NCBI GenBank assembly: GCA_903918595.1 | Contig: CAIXFB010000283.1 | Coordinates: 1-5,945, forward strand | Source of the DNA: an uncultured Actinomycetes bacterium | GTDB taxonomy: Bacteria > Actinomycetota > Actinomycetes > S36-B12 | DNA length: 5,945 nucleotides | Direction of reading: 5' to 3' | Shown here: piece by piece, positions 5,789 through 5,945 of the stretch | Numbering within the stretch: the stretch's first letter is position 1 | How the letters are laid out: each line of letters starts with the position of its first letter | The notes under the pieces: generated by a model | The model's database searches: none | Seen by the model: only the letters and a program-made list of their open reading frames with translations | What the model was told of the DNA's origin: nothing | Translations under genes and position numbers: made by a program

Positions 5789-5945
5789 ATGTCACATACG
5801 AGCGGTCGCACTGACCTCGACATCACCGATCCCAACACGTACGCAGATGGGATCCCACACGCAACGTTTGCACACATGCGAGCAACCGAGCCTGTGGCCA
5901 AGTGCATGTATGAAGACCGCCCGTACTGGGCCGTGACCCGGTATG
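5789..5945 (+). CDS. Cytochrome P450, N-terminal fragment running off the right edge
   Basis: The 52 visible residues read as the start of a soluble bacterial P450: LDITDPNTYADGIPHATFAH (about 10-29), MRATEPV (30-36) and DRPYWAVTRY (43-52). The order DPxxYAxGxPHxxFxxLRxxxPV followed by (F/Y)WAVTRY is typical of CYP124/125/142-like and related actinobacterial enzymes that hydroxylate aliphatic or steroid side chains. The I-helix and the haem-Cys loop lie beyond the window, so the family call rests on the N-terminus only. ATG 5789 follows the ADH stop by one base (TGA-C-ATG) with no clear Shine-Dalgarno, suggesting translational coupling. It needs a ferredoxin and reductase, neither of which is visible here. 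Confidence 0.85.
   Translation, partial: MSHTSGRTDLDITDPNTYADGIPHATFAHMRATEPVAKCMYEDRPYWAVTRY

Noticed and set aside
1..5945. tRNA, rRNA, CRISPR array or riboswitch
   Set aside because: No cloverleaf with conserved arms, no regularly spaced repeats and no recognised aptamer core was seen on reading either strand.

Overview
The window reads as bacterial chromosomal DNA of moderately high GC, most likely from an actinobacterium. The evidence is indirect: an alcohol dehydrogenase close in pattern to Rhodococcus ADH-A, a cytochrome P450 start of the CYP124/125/142 style, a CaiB-type CoA transferase and the remnant of an actinobacterial-style integrase-core transposase. The lineage call is an inference; no rRNA or tRNA is present to fix it.

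Layout. Bases 1-119 (minus) are the interior of an aldehyde dehydrogenase whose homology is cut off by an in-frame stop. Bases 190-1029 (minus) encode a secreted protein with a degenerate M23-like (LysM/peptidoglycan-hydrolase-fold) pattern. Bases about 1043-1423 hold the wreck of an insertion sequence: the N-terminal and C-terminal ends of one transposase joined by a large internal deletion and broken by a frameshift. Bases 1487-4683 (minus) are a tight three-gene operon: glutamine-synthetase-like ligase, class I glutamine amidotransferase-like hydrolase, and class III CoA transferase. The first junction is TAGATG and the second a 4-base GTGA overlap. A 129-base divergent intergenic region (4684-4812) separates this operon from a plus-strand pair: a zinc alcohol dehydrogenase (4813-5787) and, one base later, a cytochrome P450 that runs off the right edge.

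How the genes may work together. A GS-like enzyme followed directly by a class I GATase-like enzyme is the hallmark of gamma-glutamylation routes for amines (PuuA/PuuD for putrescine; AtdA1/AtdA2 for aniline; IpuC for isopropylamine). Here the pair is fused operonically to a CoA transferase and faces an ADH plus P450 pair, with an ALDH remnant nearby. The simplest reading is a catabolic locus in which an amine is captured as a gamma-glutamyl amide, oxidised (P450, ADH, formerly ALDH), released by the amidase, and the resulting acid converted to a CoA thioester. The substrate cannot be told from sequence. The left third (121 to about 1430) looks like a rearranged, IS-scarred segment that may have separated the ALDH from the operon.
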